Notes: generated by a model not told the origin, from the sequence alone. A stretch of 46,023 nt of DNA from Myxococcales bacterium (GCA_025359105.1 JANYHK010000091.1:1-46023); one strand, 5' to 3'. Positions 35,107 through 43,728 are shown, counted from the stretch's first letter. Numbers and translations are program-made.

Positions 35107-36286
35107 CGCGCAGGACCTCGTCCACCGTCGTGACCCCCGCGCGCACGCGCTCGAAGGCGAGCCGCCGGAGCGACGGGAGCTTGCGCGCCTTGCGGGCCGC
35201 CCGGTACTCGCGCGCCGGCGCCTTCTGCTTGATGAGCTCCCGGATGTCGTCGTCCATCGCGAGCACCTCGAAGACGCCCGAGCGCCCCTTGTAGCCGGTC
35301 TTGAAGCACTTGGGGCAGCCGCGCGGCCGCACGATCTCGGAGCCCGCGGGGAGGAGAACCTCGTCGCCGTCCCACAGATCCATGTCGATGCGCGCAACCT
35401 CGCGGCAGCTGTCGCACACGACGCGAACGAGGCGCTGCGCCAGGACGGCCGAGAGCGCGTTCGCCACGATCCAGGGCTCGAGGCCGAGGTCGATGAGGCG
35501 CACGACGGACTCGACGGTGTCGCTCGTGTGGAGCGTCGACATGACGAAGTGGCCGGTGAGCGCCGCTTGCAGGGCGATTGCGGCGGTCTCCGCGTCACGC
35601 ATCTCGCCGACGAGGATGACGTCGGGGTCTTGCCGCAGGCAGGCGCGCAGCCCGACGGCGAACGTGAAGCCCGCGCGCACGTGGGTCTGGCCCTGCGTGA
35701 TGCCAGGGACCTCGACCTCGATGGGATCCTCGAGCGTCATCACGTTCACGCGAGCGGTGTCGATGAGCTGCAAGAACGCGTACAGGGTGGACGTCTTGCC
35801 GGCGCCGGTCGGGCCGCTCGTCACGAGGAAGCCCTGCGGCCGCGTGACCACGTCGCGGATGTACTGCATCGTCGGCGCGTCCATGCCGAGCTGCTCGAAG
35901 GGGATGAGCTTGTTGCCCATCAGGAGCCGGAGCACCATCTTCTCGCCCTGCGAGCAGGGGAACGTCGACGCGCGGAGGTGGACGCGCTTGCCGACGTCGG
36001 GCTCCAGCGTGAGCTGCCCGTCCTGCGGAACGCGTCGCTCCGCGATGTCCATGCGCGCGAGGACCTTCACGCGCGAGACGACGAGCGGCCCGAGGTCGGC
36101 GGCGACGCTCTGCTCGTGCACCATGTAACCGTCCACGCGCAGGCGGATGCCGAGCCGGTCGTGCTTCGGCTCGAGGTGGATGTCGCTCGCTCCCCGCGCG
36201 ATCGCGCGCCGAACGATCTCGTCGAGGACGAGAACAGCGCCTTGTTCTTTCGGGTCGAGAGCTTCCTTCGGATTCAAGCTGGCCAT
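35099..36286 (-). CDS. GspE/PilB-type secretion ATPase, N-terminal domain absent
   Basis: A 395-residue AAA ATPase of the type II secretion/type IV pilus class. Seen are GASDIHLEPKHDRLGIRLRVDG, the Walker A GPTGAGKTST (about 155-164), an aspartate box, Walker B ILVGEMRDAETA, a His box and a C4 zinc site (CDSC near 292 and CPKC near 325). The usual N-terminal (N1) domain is missing; the protein begins at the N2-equivalent. No pilin, inner-membrane or secretin gene is near. It may power a secretion or pilus system encoded elsewhere. trmO lies 16 bases upstream. Confidence 0.9.
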   Translation of the reverse strand: MASLNPKEALDPKEQGAVLVLDEIVRRAIARGASDIHLEPKHDRLGIRLRVDGYMVHEQSVAADLGPLVVSRVKVLARMDIAERRVPQDGQLTLEPDVGKRVHLRASTFPCSQGEKMVLRLLMGNKLIPFEQLGMDAPTMQYIRDVVTRPQGFLVTSGPTGAGKTSTLYAFLQLIDTARVNVMTLEDPIEVEVPGITQGQTHVRAGFTFAVGLRACLRQDPDVILVGEMRDAETAAIALQAALTGHFVMSTLHTSDTVESVVRLIDLGLEPWIVANALSAVLAQRLVRVVCDSCREVARIDMDLWDGDEVLLPAGSEIVRPRGCPKCFKTGYKGRSGVFEVLAMDDDIRELIKQKAPAREYRAARKARKLPSLRRLAFERVRAGVTTVDEVLRVT

Positions 36287-36302
36287 GCGTCACGCGAGAG
36301 TA

Positions 36303-37064
36303 TCACCCGAAGCGCGCGACGAACTCGCGATGTGGCAGGAGGGCCGGGTCCGGCGGCTCCGCGAAGAGCTGGCTGTGGCGATAGCCGCTCGTCACGGAGA
36401 CCACCGTGATCACTTGACCCTCCGCGCGGAAGCCGATGCGCCATTCTTTCAGGGCGAGGCGGAGCGCGTCGCCGTCCTTGCGGATGCGACGGTACGGGTG
36501 CGGCTGAGGCCCGAGCGCCAGCGTCTGCTCGACGCGCGGCGCGAGATCGACGCCGTGCGCCTCACGCAGCCACGTCGCCTGCGCCTCTGCTTCGTCGGTC
36601 CAGCGCACGTCGTACGCCGCGATGGGATCGGCGGCGCCGAGCCAGCCGTCCTTCGCGTCGGGGAAGGCGTCGGCGTAGGGAATGTACGGTTTCAGATCGA
36701 GCACGGGCGTGCCGTCGACGAGATCCAGATCGCGCACGTGGAGGACCGTGCCCTCCACCGCGTCGAGCCGCACGCACGACAGGCCGATCGGGTTCGGCCG
36801 GTGGGGCGACCGTGTCGCGAAGACGCCGCGCCGCTCGGCGCTCCGCGGCGGCAGGACCTTGGAGCGCCACGCCCCTTCGTTCAGGTGAAACCAGTAGAGG
36901 ACCCAGATGCGGTCGAAGCCCGCGAGATCGGCGAGCGCGTGCTCGTACTCGGGGAGGAGCTCGATCGTGCCCGTCACGTCCTTCGCCGCGGAGGCCTGGC
37001 GCGGCGCGAGCGCCTTCTCGCCGAACGGCGTGCGCGCCGTACCTATGGGCGTGAGCGTGAGCAT
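36303..37064 (-). CDS. trmO: tRNA (t6A37) N6-methyltransferase TrmO (TsaA/YaeB-like)
   Basis: A 253-residue cytoplasmic protein. TrmO uses S-adenosylmethionine to methylate t6A at position 37 in some Thr tRNAs. The N-terminal TsaA fold shows PIGTARTPFGEK, IWVLYWFHLN, RSPHRPNPIGLS and VRDLDLVDGTPVLDLKPY. A C-terminal region of about 110 residues with an LPHREFV end is present as in full-length family members. The ATG at 37064 has GGGCGGA upstream. It forms a likely operon with the GspE-type gene (16-base gap). Confidence 0.9.
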   Translation of the reverse strand: MLTLTPIGTARTPFGEKALAPRQASAAKDVTGTIELLPEYEHALADLAGFDRIWVLYWFHLNEGAWRSKVLPPRSAERRGVFATRSPHRPNPIGLSCVRLDAVEGTVLHVRDLDLVDGTPVLDLKPYIPYADAFPDAKDGWLGAADPIAAYDVRWTDEAEAQATWLREAHGVDLAPRVEQTLALGPQPHPYRRIRKDGDALRLALKEWRIGFRAEGQVITVVSVTSGYRHSQLFAEPPDPALLPHREFVARFG

Positions 37065-37232
37065 TCCGCCCAGAGTAGGCGAAGTGGGGGCGCGGGGCCG
37101 GGCCGCTCTACGCGCCTGCGCGCCGTCCGGATCGCATCAAAATTGTCTGAATAAATCGACGAGTTGGCTGCGCGGACCATGCAACCGGACCGGGGTGTCC
37201 GCACGTAACACCTCACGCAAGGAGGTCGTCGA

Positions 37233-38264
37233 ATGAACGACATTCAAAGGTTGCTTGGCGCGGCTGCTCTACTGACGTTCGCAAGCGTTGGGTGCAGCAG
37301 CAGCGGGAATGGGAACGACAACGGTAGCAGCGGAACGAGCGGTACCAGTGGAGGCAGCAGCGGCACCCCGACTCCACCGCCCCCGCCGGCGGGGGACCTC
37401 GGCATCGCGAAGGCGGCGAACGACGCTCAGTTCACGTCGCCGTTCGACGCCACGCCCGATCCGGACGGCAAGGTGATCTACTTCACCGCGGTCTCGCTCA
37501 AGGGCGGCCCGGCGGTCTACAAGGTCGGGGCGGACGGGCAGGGGCTCACGCAGCTCTTCGCGGGCGACCCGCTCGTGTCACCGTTCGGCATCTCGATCAC
37601 CGACGACGGCAAGACGCTCGTAGTCGCCGACAGCGGCGCCGAGTTCGACACCGAGGAGCGCGGCGCGCTCTTCACCATGAGCACCGGTGGCGGCGCGCCG
37701 ACGGTGATGGCCGGCACGCAGGGCACGTTGCCCCGCGGCGTCGACGTTCGCGGCGACAGCCTCTACTACACGGGCATCAGCGGCACCTTCCCCAAGTCGG
37801 TGGGCGCCGTCTACAAGATGCCCGTCGCCGGCGGCAACCCGACGGCCCTCGCCAGCGGCGCACCGCTCCGTGAGCCCGCGGGCATCGCCGTGACCAAGAC
37901 GGGCGACGTCTACGTCCTCGACGCGGCCGCCGCATCCACCCGCCACGCCAGCGTCTTCAAGATCGCGGGCGGCGCGCCGACCGAGGTCGCCCGTGACATC
38001 ATGGTCGGCTTCCCCAGCGGCCTCGCCCTGTCCGCCGACGAATCGGCGATCGTGGTGAGCGCGCTCGACGACACGCTCGGCACCGACGCCGTCTACACGG
38101 TGCCGGTGGGCGGTGGCGACAGGAAGCTGCTCGGCGACGCCGTGCAGAAGACGATCGGCAACTTCGTCGAGTCGTCGGGCCTGCACCGCGCCCGCAACAC
38201 TGGCGTCTTCGCCTGGGCCGACGGCCGCGCCAACAAGACGGGGACGGTCTACGTCCTCAAGTGA
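37233..38264 (+). CDS. Beta-propeller-like lipoprotein
   Basis: A 343-residue protein. Lipobox ASVGC (Cys21), then a Gly/Ser/Asn/Thr linker and Pro run (22-52). Blade-like repeats follow: GKVIYFTAVSLKGGPAVYKV, DDGKTLVVADSGAEF, GDSLYYTGISG and GDVYVLDAAAA. These suggest a six- or seven-bladed NHL/SMP-type propeller. AAGGAGG lies 7 bases before the ATG, a strong ribosome site. The 168 bases upstream include an AT-rich stretch near 37137-37160, likely a promoter. It precedes the DUF4331 gene with an 89-base gap. Confidence 0.8.
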   Translation: MNDIQRLLGAAALLTFASVGCSSSGNGNDNGSSGTSGTSGGSSGTPTPPPPPAGDLGIAKAANDAQFTSPFDATPDPDGKVIYFTAVSLKGGPAVYKVGADGQGLTQLFAGDPLVSPFGISITDDGKTLVVADSGAEFDTEERGALFTMSTGGGAPTVMAGTQGTLPRGVDVRGDSLYYTGISGTFPKSVGAVYKMPVAGGNPTALASGAPLREPAGIAVTKTGDVYVLDAAAASTRHASVFKIAGGAPTEVARDIMVGFPSGLALSADESAIVVSALDDTLGTDAVYTVPVGGGDRKLLGDAVQKTIGNFVESSGLHRARNTGVFAWADGRANKTGTVYVLK

Positions 38265-38353
38265 GCTCGTGTCGGCGCCCCGCGCGCCGCACCCAAATCC
38301 GGCGGTCTCGCACCGCCCCCTTTTTTACGACTCGAATTTCTGGAGGCACTCCC

Positions 38354-39748
38354 ATGAAGCGTCGTCATCTCGTCACCGCGGCCCTCGCGGCCTTCTCGTG
38401 CAGCTCGATTGTCTCGGTCGCCAGCGCGTCGAGCCACCGTGAGGCGCCGGCCATCTCCCGCGACCCCGCGGCCGACAACACGGACCTGTGGGCGTGGGTC
38501 ACGCCCGGCTCGCACGACAAGCTGAACATCGTCGCCTCGTACATCCCCCTGGAGGAGCCGAGCGGCGGCCCGAACTTCCACCAGTTCTCCGACGACGTCC
38601 TCTACGAGATCCACATCGCCCGCGGCGCCGCTTCCCTCAAAGACGTCGTCACCTACCAGATCCTCTTCAACTCGACGGGTTTCCCCAGCAAGGACCCCAG
38701 CGATCTGAACGACCCGCTCGGCGGCGGCAAGGAGTTCTTCTCGCAGATTGCCGGCAACGTGCAGACCTACCAGATCATCCGCATCGAGAAGGGCGTCGCG
38801 ACGACGCAGATCAACGAAGCGAAGATCGCGCCGATCAACATCGGCCCGCGCACCCAGGCGGTCATCGCCGCTGGCGCGAAGTACGATGACGCGTTCGCGG
38901 CCGGCTTCATCACGCCGTTCGAGACCAAGAACGGCCGCTCGTGGGTCGGTCCGCGCGACGACGGCTTCTACGTCGATCTCGGCGGCGTGTTCGATCTCGC
39001 GAACCTCCGCCCCAAGGGGACGGCGCAGGACGGCGTCGCAGGCTTCAACTGCCACACCATCGCCCTGGAAATCCCGACCAGCGAGCTCACCGGCACCGGC
39101 AACCCGCCGACCGCCGGCGCGAACGACGCGCAGACGCTGGGAATCTGGGCGTCGGCGAGCCGTCGTAAGGTCCGCGTCCTCCACAACGACGGCACCGAGC
39201 GGGGCCTCGGCCCGTGGAAGCAGGTGTCGCGCCTCGGCCTGCCCCTCATCAACGAAGCCGTCATCGGCCTCCAGGACAAGGACAAGTTCAACGCGTCGCG
39301 TCCGGCGCGGGACGTCGACAACTTCGGCGCGTACTTCCTGAACCCCATCGTGGTTCGCGATGCCGAGGCCGTCGGCATCTACAAGGCGCTCGGCGTGCCG
39401 CAGTCCACCGTCGACGCGCTCAAGCACGATCGTCTCGACATCATCGACACGATCAACCTCAAGGCGAGCGGCCACAACATCCCGCTCTCGGCGACGGGCG
39501 ACGTGCTCCGCGTCGACATCGGCACCGACTCGGGCTTCCCGAACGGCCGTCCGCTCGTGGGCGGCGCGGCGCCGAACAAGGAGCAGGCCGACGTCACCGA
39601 CGTGCTCCTCAGCGTCATCCTCGCCAAGGGCACGCTGAACGTCTCCGACGGCGTCGATTACAACGACAAGCCGTACCTGACGTCCTTCCCGTACCTCGCG
39701 CTGCCGTGGGAAGGGTACTCGCAGGGGCATGGCAAGGCCACGCCGTGA
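38354..39748 (+). CDS. Exported DUF4331 family protein
   Basis: A 464-residue protein. A cleavable signal ends near VSVASA, then the mature SSHREAPAISRDPAADNTD start. SSHREAP and the DNTDLWAWV segment are the family signature of DUF4331. It contains no lipobox at the cleavage site. GGAGG lies 8 bases before the ATG. The family is widespread in bacteria but has no assigned reaction. The gene lies between a propeller lipoprotein and a TPR lipoprotein-HupE pair on the same strand. A terminator-like hairpin separates it from the next gene. Confidence 0.88.
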   Translation: MKRRHLVTAALAAFSCSSIVSVASASSHREAPAISRDPAADNTDLWAWVTPGSHDKLNIVASYIPLEEPSGGPNFHQFSDDVLYEIHIARGAASLKDVVTYQILFNSTGFPSKDPSDLNDPLGGGKEFFSQIAGNVQTYQIIRIEKGVATTQINEAKIAPINIGPRTQAVIAAGAKYDDAFAAGFITPFETKNGRSWVGPRDDGFYVDLGGVFDLANLRPKGTAQDGVAGFNCHTIALEIPTSELTGTGNPPTAGANDAQTLGIWASASRRKVRVLHNDGTERGLGPWKQVSRLGLPLINEAVIGLQDKDKFNASRPARDVDNFGAYFLNPIVVRDAEAVGIYKALGVPQSTVDALKHDRLDIIDTINLKASGHNIPLSATGDVLRVDIGTDSGFPNGRPLVGGAAPNKEQADVTDVLLSVILAKGTLNVSDGVDYNDKPYLTSFPYLALPWEGYSQGHGKATP

Positions 39749-39804
39749 GGGCGTCGCAGGGGGGTAGGGCTCCCACGGCCTTCGCCTAGTGGGGCTGCGT
39801 CCCC

Positions 39805-39824
39805 CTCGCGAGCAAGCTCGCGAG
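39805..39824. repeat. Perfect 9-bp inverted repeat with 2-base loop
   Basis: CTCGCGAGC-AA-GCTCGCGAG lies in the gap after the DUF4331 gene. The hairpin has no T-run, so it could stabilise a transcript end or bind a regulator rather than terminate. Confidence 0.6.
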
Positions 39825-39888
39825 CCTCCCCCGCGCGTCGCTGGCGCGAAGGCGTGCTTCGCACGACGGGCGGGAAGGAAGAGAAATT

Positions 39889-39932
39889 CGCGTGAGCCTG
39901 GGCGATCCGACGCTCGGGCTCACGCGTTTTTT
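39889..39932 (+). terminator. Intrinsic terminator or attenuator before the TPR-HupE genes
   Basis: CGCGTGAGCC (39889-39898) pairs with GGCTCACGCG (39917-39926) over an 18-base loop, followed by six T (39927-39932). The T-run ends 20 bases before the ATG of the TPR gene, so it ends the DUF4331 transcript or acts as an attenuator in the leader of the next genes. Confidence 0.85.
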
Positions 39933-39952
39933 GTGTGGAGGTTGGACACACG

Positions 39953-41293
39953 ATGAAACGGCTCTCCCTCGCGATTGCGCTGACGACGTCGTTGCTTGCT
40001 GCGTGCAACAAGCCGAGCCCGGCGCCTGCCTCGACGGCCGCGGCTGAGAAGCTGGAGGCGAAGGTGGCTGCGCCTGAGGCGAAGCTCGCGACGAGCCGCG
40101 CGATGGCGATGGCCAAGCTGTCCGGTGACGCGGGGGTCGACCGCATCATCACGAACCTCCAGCGCTCCCTCGAGAAAAACCCGGGGAAGGTCGACTACTG
40201 GATCCTCCTGGGGCGCGCGTGGGTGCGCAAGGCGCGGGAGTCCAGCGATCCGGGATTTTACGTCAACGCGAACGCGTGCGCGGAGGTCGCCCTCGAGGTC
40301 TCGCCCGACGACAAGCTCGCGTACGATCTCCAGGGTCTCGTCCTCTTGAACGACCACAAGTTCCAGGCCGCGGTCGACCTCGCCGACAAGACCCTCGCCA
40401 AGCATCCCGACGACGCGATGGCGCACGGCTCGCGCTCCGATGCGCTGCTCGAGCTCGGGCGCTTCGAAGAGGCGGCCGCCGCGGCGCAGACGATGATGGA
40501 CATCAAGCCGAACCTGCCGTCGTACAGCCGCGCGTCGTACTTCCGCTGGCTCGCCGGCGACGACAAGACCGCGCTCGAGTACGCGCGCCTCGCCATCGAC
40601 TCCGGACGCGATCCGAAGGATCCGGAGCCGCAGGCGTGGGAGCTCGTGCAGGCCGCGCTGATCTTCTGGCACCGGGGCGATCTCGACGGCGCCGACGCCG
40701 GCTTCGTGCGCGCGCTGGACGGCGTGAACGAGTACCCGCCGGCGCTGGTCGGACGCGGGAAGGTCGCGCTCGCACGTGGCGACGCCAAGCGCGCGGCGGA
40801 GCTGTTCAAGCGCGCCTACGACCAGAGCCCGCTTCCGGAGACGGCGTGGCTGCTCGGCGACGCGCGCGCGGCGGCCGGGGACGCGGCGGGGGCGGCGAAC
40901 GCGTTCGCCCGGCTCGAGAAGGACGGGCGGCGCGGCGACCCCCGCACGCTGGCGCTCTTCTTCGCGACGAAAAACCAGAGCGCTCCCGAGGCGCTCACGC
41001 TCGCGGCCGAGGAGATGAAGGCCCGCGGCGACGTGTACACCGAGGATACGTACGCCTGGGCGCTCTTTCGCGACGGCAAGGTCGCCGACGCACGGCGCGC
41101 GATCGACCACGCGCGTCGTCTCGGCACCAGAGACGCGCGCCTCATCTATCATCAGGGGGCGATCCACATCGCGGCGGGCGACGTGACGACGGGCCGGAAG
41201 CTGGTCGCCGAGGCGCTCGCTACGAACGCCGCTTTCGACGCCGATGGCGCGCAGGAAGCGCGTAAGATCCTGGAGACCAAGCCCAAGTCATGA
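39953..41293 (+). CDS. TPR-repeat lipoprotein
   Basis: A 446-residue protein. Signal ALTTSLLAAC gives a lipobox (Cys18). An Ala/Lys/Glu-rich linker is followed by about nine TPR-like helical hairpins, for example LAYDLQGLVLLNDHKFQAAV, HGSRSDALLELGRFEEAA, ALVGRGKVALARGDAKRAAE and WALFRDGKVADARRAID. TPR arrays bind partner proteins. The ATG at 39953 begins the signal. The stop overlaps the start of the HupE-type gene (ATGA). A terminator 20 bases upstream makes its expression unclear. Confidence 0.85.
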   Translation: MKRLSLAIALTTSLLAACNKPSPAPASTAAAEKLEAKVAAPEAKLATSRAMAMAKLSGDAGVDRIITNLQRSLEKNPGKVDYWILLGRAWVRKARESSDPGFYVNANACAEVALEVSPDDKLAYDLQGLVLLNDHKFQAAVDLADKTLAKHPDDAMAHGSRSDALLELGRFEEAAAAAQTMMDIKPNLPSYSRASYFRWLAGDDKTALEYARLAIDSGRDPKDPEPQAWELVQAALIFWHRGDLDGADAGFVRALDGVNEYPPALVGRGKVALARGDAKRAAELFKRAYDQSPLPETAWLLGDARAAAGDAAGAANAFARLEKDGRRGDPRTLALFFATKNQSAPEALTLAAEEMKARGDVYTEDTYAWALFRDGKVADARRAIDHARRLGTRDARLIYHQGAIHIAAGDVTTGRKLVAEALATNAAFDADGAQEARKILETKPKS

Positions 41294-42369
41294 GATCCCT
41301 CGTCACCCTCGTCCTCGCGCTCGGGCTGTGGCTCGTCGCGGGGACGGCGGCGGCGCACGCGATCGGGGTCTCGAAGGGGTCGTACACGCTGGACGACGAC
41401 GCCGTTCACGCGGAAATCACCTTCGCTCGCGGCGAGATGCTCGGTGTCGTCCCTTCGCTCGATCCGGACAAGGACGGCGACATCCGCCCCGAGGACGTCG
41501 CCTCGTCCCGGGGTGCACTCGCCAAAGCCGTCACGCTGGGAGTATTGGTCCGCGGCAACGGCGAGAGCTGCCCGGGGAAGCTGACGGACGCGCGCCTCAC
41601 CGAGGAAGACGGCATCGCCCTCACCGTCGACTACCGATGCCCCATGCCGCCGGTGCGCATCGAGCTCGACGTGAAGCTCCTCGAGGAGCTCTCGCACGGC
41701 CACCGGCACATCGCCCACATCGTTCTGGGAACCATCACGATCGACGAGGTCGCCTACCGCGGGCACGCGACCGTCGACGCCATCGCCCCCTCCGACTCCG
41801 CGCAGAGCGCCGCCAAGAGGAGCGTCGGCGCGCTCGGGTTCTTGCAGATGGGGGTGGAGCACATCCTGACGGGCTACGACCACCTCGTCTTCCTCCTGGG
41901 CCTCGTCATCGTCGGGGGGCGGATACGCTCGATGCTGGCGGTCGTCACCGCCTTCACCGTTGCCCACTCGATCACCCTGGGCGTCGCGGCGCTCGGCACC
42001 TGGGTGCCGCCGTCGCGGGTCATCGAACCGCTCATCGCGCTGTCCATAGCCTACGTCGGCGTCGAGAACTTCTTCGTGAAGAACACGGAGAACCGCTGGC
42101 GCATCACGTTCCCCTTCGGGCTCGTTCACGGCTTCGGCTTCGCCGGCGCGCTTCGCGAGATCGAGCTGCCGCGCGAGCAAATCCCGACCGCCCTCGTGTT
42201 CTTCAACCTGGGCGTCGAGGCCGGGCAGCTCGCCGTGATGGCTTTCGTCCTTCCGGCCGTCTACTACCTCCGCAAGAAGGACGGCTTCGTCCCGCGCGGA
42301 ACGCAAGCGGTCAGCGGCGCCGTTGCCCTCGCCGGCCTCTTCTGGTTCGTCGACCGCCTAATCAGGTGA
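41290..42369 (+). CDS. HupE/UreJ-family membrane protein with extracytoplasmic domain
   Basis: A 359-residue protein. It starts with a cleavable-type signal (about 22 residues, ending AAAHAIG). A soluble region follows (about 25-175), then six to seven membrane spans. The core motif GVEHILTGYDHLVFLLGL and the later VHGFGFAGAL are typical of HupE/UreJ-2 type proteins, linked to nickel or cobalt transport. An external His cluster (HGHRHIAH) near 137-144 could bind metal. The start overlaps the TPR stop (ATGA). With TPR and DUF4331 proteins it may form an envelope system; transport of a metal is inferred only. Confidence 0.85.
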   Translation: MRSLVTLVLALGLWLVAGTAAAHAIGVSKGSYTLDDDAVHAEITFARGEMLGVVPSLDPDKDGDIRPEDVASSRGALAKAVTLGVLVRGNGESCPGKLTDARLTEEDGIALTVDYRCPMPPVRIELDVKLLEELSHGHRHIAHIVLGTITIDEVAYRGHATVDAIAPSDSAQSAAKRSVGALGFLQMGVEHILTGYDHLVFLLGLVIVGGRIRSMLAVVTAFTVAHSITLGVAALGTWVPPSRVIEPLIALSIAYVGVENFFVKNTENRWRITFPFGLVHGFGFAGALREIELPREQIPTALVFFNLGVEAGQLAVMAFVLPAVYYLRKKDGFVPRGTQAVSGAVALAGLFWFVDRLIR

Positions 42370-42486
42370 CGGGTTTTTCGCCGATAGCGGCGCGCTGGCG
42401 TTGTCGGGATTCGTCAACGTACAGGAAGTACGTCTCCTCATCCCTCCTAGCCATCGCTTGCTCTCGGCGAAAACCACCCGTCACCT
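42364..42486. repeat. 123-bp imperfect palindromic element with inner GTAC hairpin
   Basis: Left arm 42364-42384 pairs with right arm 42464-42486 (an 11-bp perfect segment, four A/T pairs, a 2-base bulge, then CGCCGA/TCGGCG). The loop of 79 bases contains a second perfect hairpin ACGTAC-AGGAA-GTACGT (42417-42433). The left arm begins over the HupE stop codon. It does not look like a plain terminator and may be a dispersed repeat or a structured RNA. Confidence 0.65.
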
Positions 42487-42499
42487 ACCAGCTGCGCAA

Positions 42500-42531
42500 A
42501 CCCACTCGTTGGGTAATCTTAGTTAGCTAAG
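42500..42531. terminator. Two small hairpins at the 3' end of the CBS gene
   Basis: ACCCA-CTCGT-TGGGT (42500-42514) and CTTAG-TTAG-CTAAG (42518-42531) are two perfect 5-bp stems. The second contains the TAG stop of the CBS-domain gene (minus strand). No T-run follows; a weak 3' end signal is possible. Confidence 0.35.
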
Positions 42532-42973
42532 CGAAGCGTTCGTCGACGCCCGAGACGTACGCGCGGAGCATGCGTAGTTCCTGGTCGCGTTGCATGCTTG
42601 CCCAGTGGATGAGATCGCCGATCGAGACCACGCCGACGAGGTGCCCGTCGTCGATGACCGGCAAGTGGCGGACGCGACGACGGGTCATGATGGCCATGGC
42701 TTCGTGCGGATCGGTGTCTTGCTCCACGCACTCGAGCTCCGGCGTCATGACGGTTTCGACAGGCGTCGAGGCCGGGTCGCGGCGCGCGAGGACGACGCGA
42801 ATGAGGACGTCGCGCTCCGAGACGATGCCGACCGGCGCGCCGTCGTCGATGACGATGAGCGCACCGACGTGGTGAGCGCACATGGCCTCCACCGCATCGA
42901 GCACGGTGTCGCCCACGTCGATGCAGCGCACACCCCGTTCCTTGTTCGCGAGAATCGGCTGCAGTCCTTCCAT
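42527..42973 (-). CDS. CBS-domain pair protein
   Basis: A 148-residue cytoplasmic protein made of two CBS motifs. The first runs about 5-65 (DAVEAMCAHHVGALIVIDDGAPVGIVSERDVL). The second is about 75-135 (EAMAIMTRRRVRHLPVIDDG and LVGVVSIGDLIHW). CBS pairs bind adenosine nucleotides and act as energy or ligand sensors. There is no enzymatic domain. AGGAGGG lies 6 bases before the ATG at 42973. A receiver-domain gene lies 52 bases upstream on the same strand, so both may belong to one signalling unit. Confidence 0.9.
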   Translation of the reverse strand: MEGLQPILANKERGVRCIDVGDTVLDAVEAMCAHHVGALIVIDDGAPVGIVSERDVLIRVVLARRDPASTPVETVMTPELECVEQDTDPHEAMAIMTRRRVRHLPVIDDGHLVGVVSIGDLIHWASMQRDQELRMLRAYVSGVDERFA

Positions 42974-43025
42974 GACGCCCTCCTGCCCGCGCTTCGCGGG
43001 GCGGTAACTACTTGGTGACGTTGCG

Positions 43026-43496
43026 TTACAAAGACGAAACGGCGCGCATGGCGCGAAGGTGCCCGAGGTACGCGTTCTGCGCCGCGGTGCGCAGATCGTC
43101 GACGTCGAACGGTTTCCGGAAGACGGCGACGGCACCGAGCTGCCGCGCGCGCGTCGCGACAGATTCGTGCTCGAAGCTCGTCATGACGATGACCGGCGTC
43201 GAGCACTGGGCGTCCCGCAGCGCGGTCAGCACGCCGAGGCCGGAGTAGTGCGGCATCAAGACGTCGAGGATCAAGAGGTCGGGCAGCCCGGGGCCGTTGT
43301 CGCACGCGTCCTGGAGGCGGTTCATCGTGTCGAGACCGTCTCGGCTCTGGGTGACGTCGAAGCCGTCGGCCTCGAGGACCTGCGCCAGGAGCTCTCGCAG
43401 GTCGTCGTCGTCGTCGGACAGCAAGATGCGGCGTCGGGCCCGCGCCGGCAGGGGCTTCGAGAAATCCTCGGTATCCAGGTGTTCACTGTTGGACAT
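43026..43496 (-). CDS. CheY-like response regulator receiver protein
   Basis: A 156-residue protein with a single receiver domain after a 22-residue charged leader. The acid cluster is LLSDDDDD, the phospho-accepting Asp78 sits in LLILDVLMP, Thr106 in VIVMTS and Lys128 in FRKPFD. There is no output domain, so it acts through protein contacts, like CheY or DivK. GGAGG precedes the ATG. A patch of broken two-component genes lies just upstream. Confidence 0.9.
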   Translation of the reverse strand: MSNSEHLDTEDFSKPLPARARRRILLSDDDDDLRELLAQVLEADGFDVTQSRDGLDTMNRLQDACDNGPGLPDLLILDVLMPHYSGLGVLTALRDAQCSTPVIVMTSFEHESVATRARQLGAVAVFRKPFDVDDLRTAAQNAYLGHLRAMRAVSSL

Positions 43497-43517
43497 GGCG
43501 CACCTCCGTGGAGCCGG

Positions 43518-43728
43518 TCATGACTGGCCTATCGCGCCGCGCACGACCGCGGAAAGAAAGCTCATCCGAAACGGCTTCGGCAGCACACACAGCGCTCCGA
43601 GGCGGCTCGCTGCGGCGAGCGCTGAACCATCGTCGCTGACGGATGTCGGGATCGTCGTCGGCGAGGAGGATGTTCCCGCCGTGCCGCGGACTGGGCAGAG
43701 GATGCAGCGAGGTTGGAGTGGCGATCAT
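43518..43728 (-). pseudogene. Internally deleted response-regulator remnant
   Basis: From an ATG at 43728 (with GGGGAGG upstream) the minus strand encodes GGNILLADDDPDIRQ, the first strand and acid pocket of a receiver domain. Within a few codons the similarity stops. In another frame it resumes with GALCVLPKPFRMSFLSAVV, the last strand and helix of a receiver with its KPF. It then ends in a stop at 43520-43518. The middle of the domain (phospho-Asp region, about 60 residues) is missing and the frame is shifted, so no functional protein is expected. Confidence 0.7.

Noticed and set aside
34823-36409. A plus-strand gene antisense to the GspE-type ATPase
   Set aside because: It has no recognisable domain, while the minus strand encodes a complete ATPase with all motifs.
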